From Betaproteobacteria bacterium (GTDB taxonomy: Bacteria; Pseudomonadota; Gammaproteobacteria; Burkholderiales; Burkholderiaceae_C), in assembly GCA_005882155.1 (NCBI GenBank), contig VBCQ01000462.1, forward strand, positions 1 through 6,900: DNA of 6,900 nt, read 5' to 3'. The notes beneath the pieces were generated by a model. It saw only the letters and a list, made by a program, of their open reading frames with translations, was not told where the DNA came from and made no database searches. The position numbers were made by a program, and so were the translations under genes. Positions 4,779 through 6,900 of the stretch are shown here, piece after piece. Each line of letters starts with the position of its first letter. Positions within the stretch are counted from its first letter, which is position 1.

Positions 4779-6900
4779 TTGGCAACGCAGCAACCTGCAT
4801 GGCAGACCTTGGCGTCGATGAGCTCGGACCTGCTCGCCTTGCTCGATGCGCAAGGCTGCATCGTCTGGGTCAACGCGGGCTTCGAGCGCGGCGTCGGCTG
4901 CGCTGCGGCGCAGGCGGTCGGCCAGTCATGGGTCGATTGGCTCGGCTCAACCGCGAAGCCGGGCGATGCGGCCAGCCCCTGGCCCGAGGTCGCCGCCGCG
5001 CTCGCTGCCCGCCGCAGCGTCGCGCCGGTCGAGCTGGCGTGGCACGACGCGCTCGGCGATGCGCGCTGGGGTCGACTCAGCGCCGAGCCGCTCGATGATT
5101 CGCGCATGGCCGTGTGCCTGCAGGACCTGAGCGAAGTGCAGCGCCTCGCAGTGCGTGCGGAGCGGTTGACCGGTTTGCTCGAGACGGAGCAAGAAGGCGG
5201 CCGCATCGGCGTCGACGCGCACGAGCAACTGCGACTCGCGGTCGAGCTCGGCAACATCGGCATCTGGCGGCAGGACCTCGCGACCAACCGGCTCCACTAC
5301 AACGACCGCGCGTTCCAGCTGCTCGGCCTCGAGCCGCGGCCCGATGGCCTGTCGCTCGAAGAGGTGCGTGCGCTGATCCATCCCGACGATCTGTCGCGCG
5401 TCGTCGCGGCAGCGAGCAGCGCGCTCGACTCGGACAAGCCGGTCGACATGGAAGCGCGCTACCGGCGCACCGACGGCAGCTGGCGCTACATGCTGACGCG
5501 CCGCGTCGTGCGCCGCGATGCGGCGGGGCAGCCGATCGAGTTCGTCGGTGTCGCGCTCGACGTGACCGATCAGGTCGACGAGGCGCGGCGCGCCAACGAG
5601 CTGGCGCAGCGCCTGGAGATCGCTGCGGCCGCCGGCGGCATTGGCATCTTCAGCCGCGACCCGCAGACCGAGGAAGGCCAGTGGAACGCCGAGATGTTCC
5701 GCATCACCGGCCGTGCGCCGGAACTCGGTGCGCCGTCGCGCGACGAGTGGGTCAACGAGATCATCCATCCCGACGATCGGCCGATGATGCGAATCGCGCG
5801 CGAGTCGCTGCTCGCCTCGGCGCACGACCGGCGCGAAGAGGAGTACCGCATCGTGCGGCCTGACGGCGAGGTGCGCTGGGTCGTCAACCGCGCGCGCCGC
5901 GTGATGCGCCACGGCCGGCAGATGATCTACGGCATCTCGATCGACGTGACCGATCGCGTTCGCACCGAGGCCGCGCTGCGCAGCGCCACCGAGCGCGTCG
6001 CGCTGGCGGCGCGCAGCGTCGGCATGGGTACCTGGGAGTGGAACCCGGAGAACGGCGCGACGAGCTGGGACGACGCGATGTACCGCTTGCGCGGACGCGA
6101 GCCGCAGCCCGAAGCGCCCGATGCGGTCGGCCGCATGGCAATGGCGCACCCCGATGACCGCGACATTGTCGAAGGTGCGCTGCGCAACGCGGCCATCGAA
6201 GGCCGCGCATCGGCCTGCGAGTTCCGCGTCGTCTGGCCCGACGGCACAGTGCGCTGGCTCGCGTCGCGCTCGACGCCGATTCGCGACAGCAGCGGGCAGA
6301 GCACGCGCTACATCGGCGTCAACTGGGACATCACCGAGCGCGTCAGCGCCGAGACCGCGCGACGCGAAAAAATCGTCGCGCAACGCGAGAGCGAAGGCAA
6401 GTCGCAGTTCCTCGCGCGCATGAGCCATGAGCTGCGCACGCCGTTGAACGCTGTGCTCGGATTCGCGCAGCTGATGCAGCTCGACAGCACCGGCGCGTCG
6501 CCCGAACAGCGCAACCGCATCGACCACGTCCGCGCCGCCGGCGAGCATTTGCTGTCGCTGATCAACGACGTGCTCGACCTGTCGAGCCTCGAGACCGGCC
6601 AGCTCAAGCTCGATCTGCAACCGGTGCGCGTCGCCGAGCTGGTCAGCGAGGCGATCCCGCTGGTCACACCGCTCGCGCGCAGCTTCGGCGTGACGCTGCA
6701 TCGCGGCCGCATCGCCGGCGTGGCCTGTGCCGACCGCACGCGATTGCGCCAAGTCCTGATCAACCTGCTCAGCAATGCGATCAAGTACAACCGGCGCGGC
6801 GGCGACGCGACGATCGAGGCCGACGTCGTCGACGCGAGCGTCGCGCTGCGCGTGCGCGACACCGGCCGTGGCTTGACGCCCGAACAGCGCAACCACTTGT
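4779..6900 (+). CDS. Soluble multi-PAS sensor histidine kinase, 3' end outside the window
   Basis: An open frame of 707 complete codons runs off the right edge. Domains in order: a divergent PAS (about 15-119, DLLALLDAQGCIVWVNAGFERGVG), a short helical linker, then three PAS_3-type domains with PAC ends at about 148-264, 275-392 and 406-520. Each has an HPDD turn (H201, H330, H457), a (R)xDGxxRW strand and a (L/I)DVTD or WDITE end. A helix leads to HisKA (from about 541) with the H-box SHELRTPLNAVLGF and phosphoacceptor H550. The HATPase domain has its N-box LINLLSNAIKYN (N662, N666, K669) and G1 box DTGRG (D694, G696, G698), then the sequence is cut. No signal peptide or membrane segment is seen, so it should sense a cytoplasmic or diffusible cue. 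No cofactor-binding residue is obvious in the PAS domains, so the ligand is unknown. The probable start is TTG, supported by GAGGGG; the alternative is ATG 4818. A C-terminal receiver domain may follow, as in many similar hybrid kinases. It may be co-transcribed with the oxidoreductase. Confidence 0.93.
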   Translation, partial: MATQQPAWQTLASMSSDLLALLDAQGCIVWVNAGFERGVGCAAAQAVGQSWVDWLGSTAKPGDAASPWPEVAAALAARRSVAPVELAWHDALGDARWGRLSAEPLDDSRMAVCLQDLSEVQRLAVRAERLTGLLETEQEGGRIGVDAHEQLRLAVELGNIGIWRQDLATNRLHYNDRAFQLLGLEPRPDGLSLEEVRALIHPDDLSRVVAAASSALDSDKPVDMEARYRRTDGSWRYMLTRRVVRRDAAGQPIEFVGVALDVTDQVDEARRANELAQRLEIAAAAGGIGIFSRDPQTEEGQWNAEMFRITGRAPELGAPSRDEWVNEIIHPDDRPMMRIARESLLASAHDRREEEYRIVRPDGEVRWVVNRARRVMRHGRQMIYGISIDVTDRVRTEAALRSATERVALAARSVGMGTWEWNPENGATSWDDAMYRLRGREPQPEAPDAVGRMAMAHPDDRDIVEGALRNAAIEGRASACEFRVVWPDGTVRWLASRSTPIRDSSGQSTRYIGVNWDITERVSAETARREKIVAQRESEGKSQFLARMSHELRTPLNAVLGFAQLMQLDSTGASPEQRNRIDHVRAAGEHLLSLINDVLDLSSLETGQLKLDLQPVRVAELVSEAIPLVTPLARSFGVTLHRGRIAGVACADRTRLRQVLINLLSNAIKYNRRGGDATIEADVVDASVALRVRDTGRGLTPEQRNHL

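Noticed and set aside
3538..4800. Upstream continuation of the lipocalin reading frame on the minus strand
   Set aside because: It lies antisense to the oxidoreductase, has no homology I recognise, and the lipocalin has a good ribosome site and signal peptide starting at 3537.
4947..6896. Long open frame on the minus strand opposite the kinase
   Set aside because: The translation is low-complexity and rich in A, R, D, V and H with no domain. It is a side effect of GC-rich codon bias opposite a gene with clear PAS, HisKA and HATPase motifs.
1..6900. Mobile element, CRISPR array, tRNA or toxin-antitoxin module
   Set aside because: No transposase, terminal repeats, regularly spaced repeats, tRNA-like cloverleaf or recognisable toxin/antitoxin pair is visible, and base composition is even apart from the csp leader.

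Overview
The window is GC-rich, ordinary-looking chromosomal DNA, probably from a betaproteobacterium of the Burkholderiales. This is inferred from codon use, the cold-shock protein sequence (DLFAHF form of RNP2) and the histidine kinase style (FLARMSHELRTPLNAVLGFAQLM). Seven protein genes are supported, the last cut by the right edge. I see no tRNA, rRNA, insertion sequence, CRISPR array or phage gene.

Layout. A leftward pair occupies 57-1901: a classical short-chain dehydrogenase/reductase, then, 15 bases later, a compact single-domain methionine synthase of the MesD type, which has the zinc-site residues of MetE but lacks the N-terminal half of MetE. A 302-base divergent gap (1902-2203) follows. 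Its right half is a structured leader for a rightward CspA-family cold-shock gene (2204-2413). The cold-shock gene and the next leftward gene converge on one symmetrical A-stem-T terminator (2436-2463). The leftward pair 3537-2482 encodes a secreted lipocalin followed by a small BON-domain lipoprotein, both envelope proteins. Divergent from the lipocalin is a rightward zinc-independent NADP-dependent oxidoreductase of the CurA/prostaglandin-reductase type (3703-4734). After 44 bases comes a large soluble sensor histidine kinase with four PAS domains (4779 to beyond 6900), which probably starts at TTG.

How the genes relate. SDR-mesD and lipocalin-BON look like short operons. Oxidoreductase-kinase may be one too, since there is no terminator between them. 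No single pathway links the window. MesD would make methionine from homocysteine with a non-folate methyl donor and is expected to need a partner (MesX, DUF1852) that is not visible here.

The most interesting non-coding signal is the cold-shock leader. It holds three consecutive inverted repeats, and the last is directly followed by a T-rich run just upstream of the ribosome binding site. This looks like an attenuator or RNA thermosensor.
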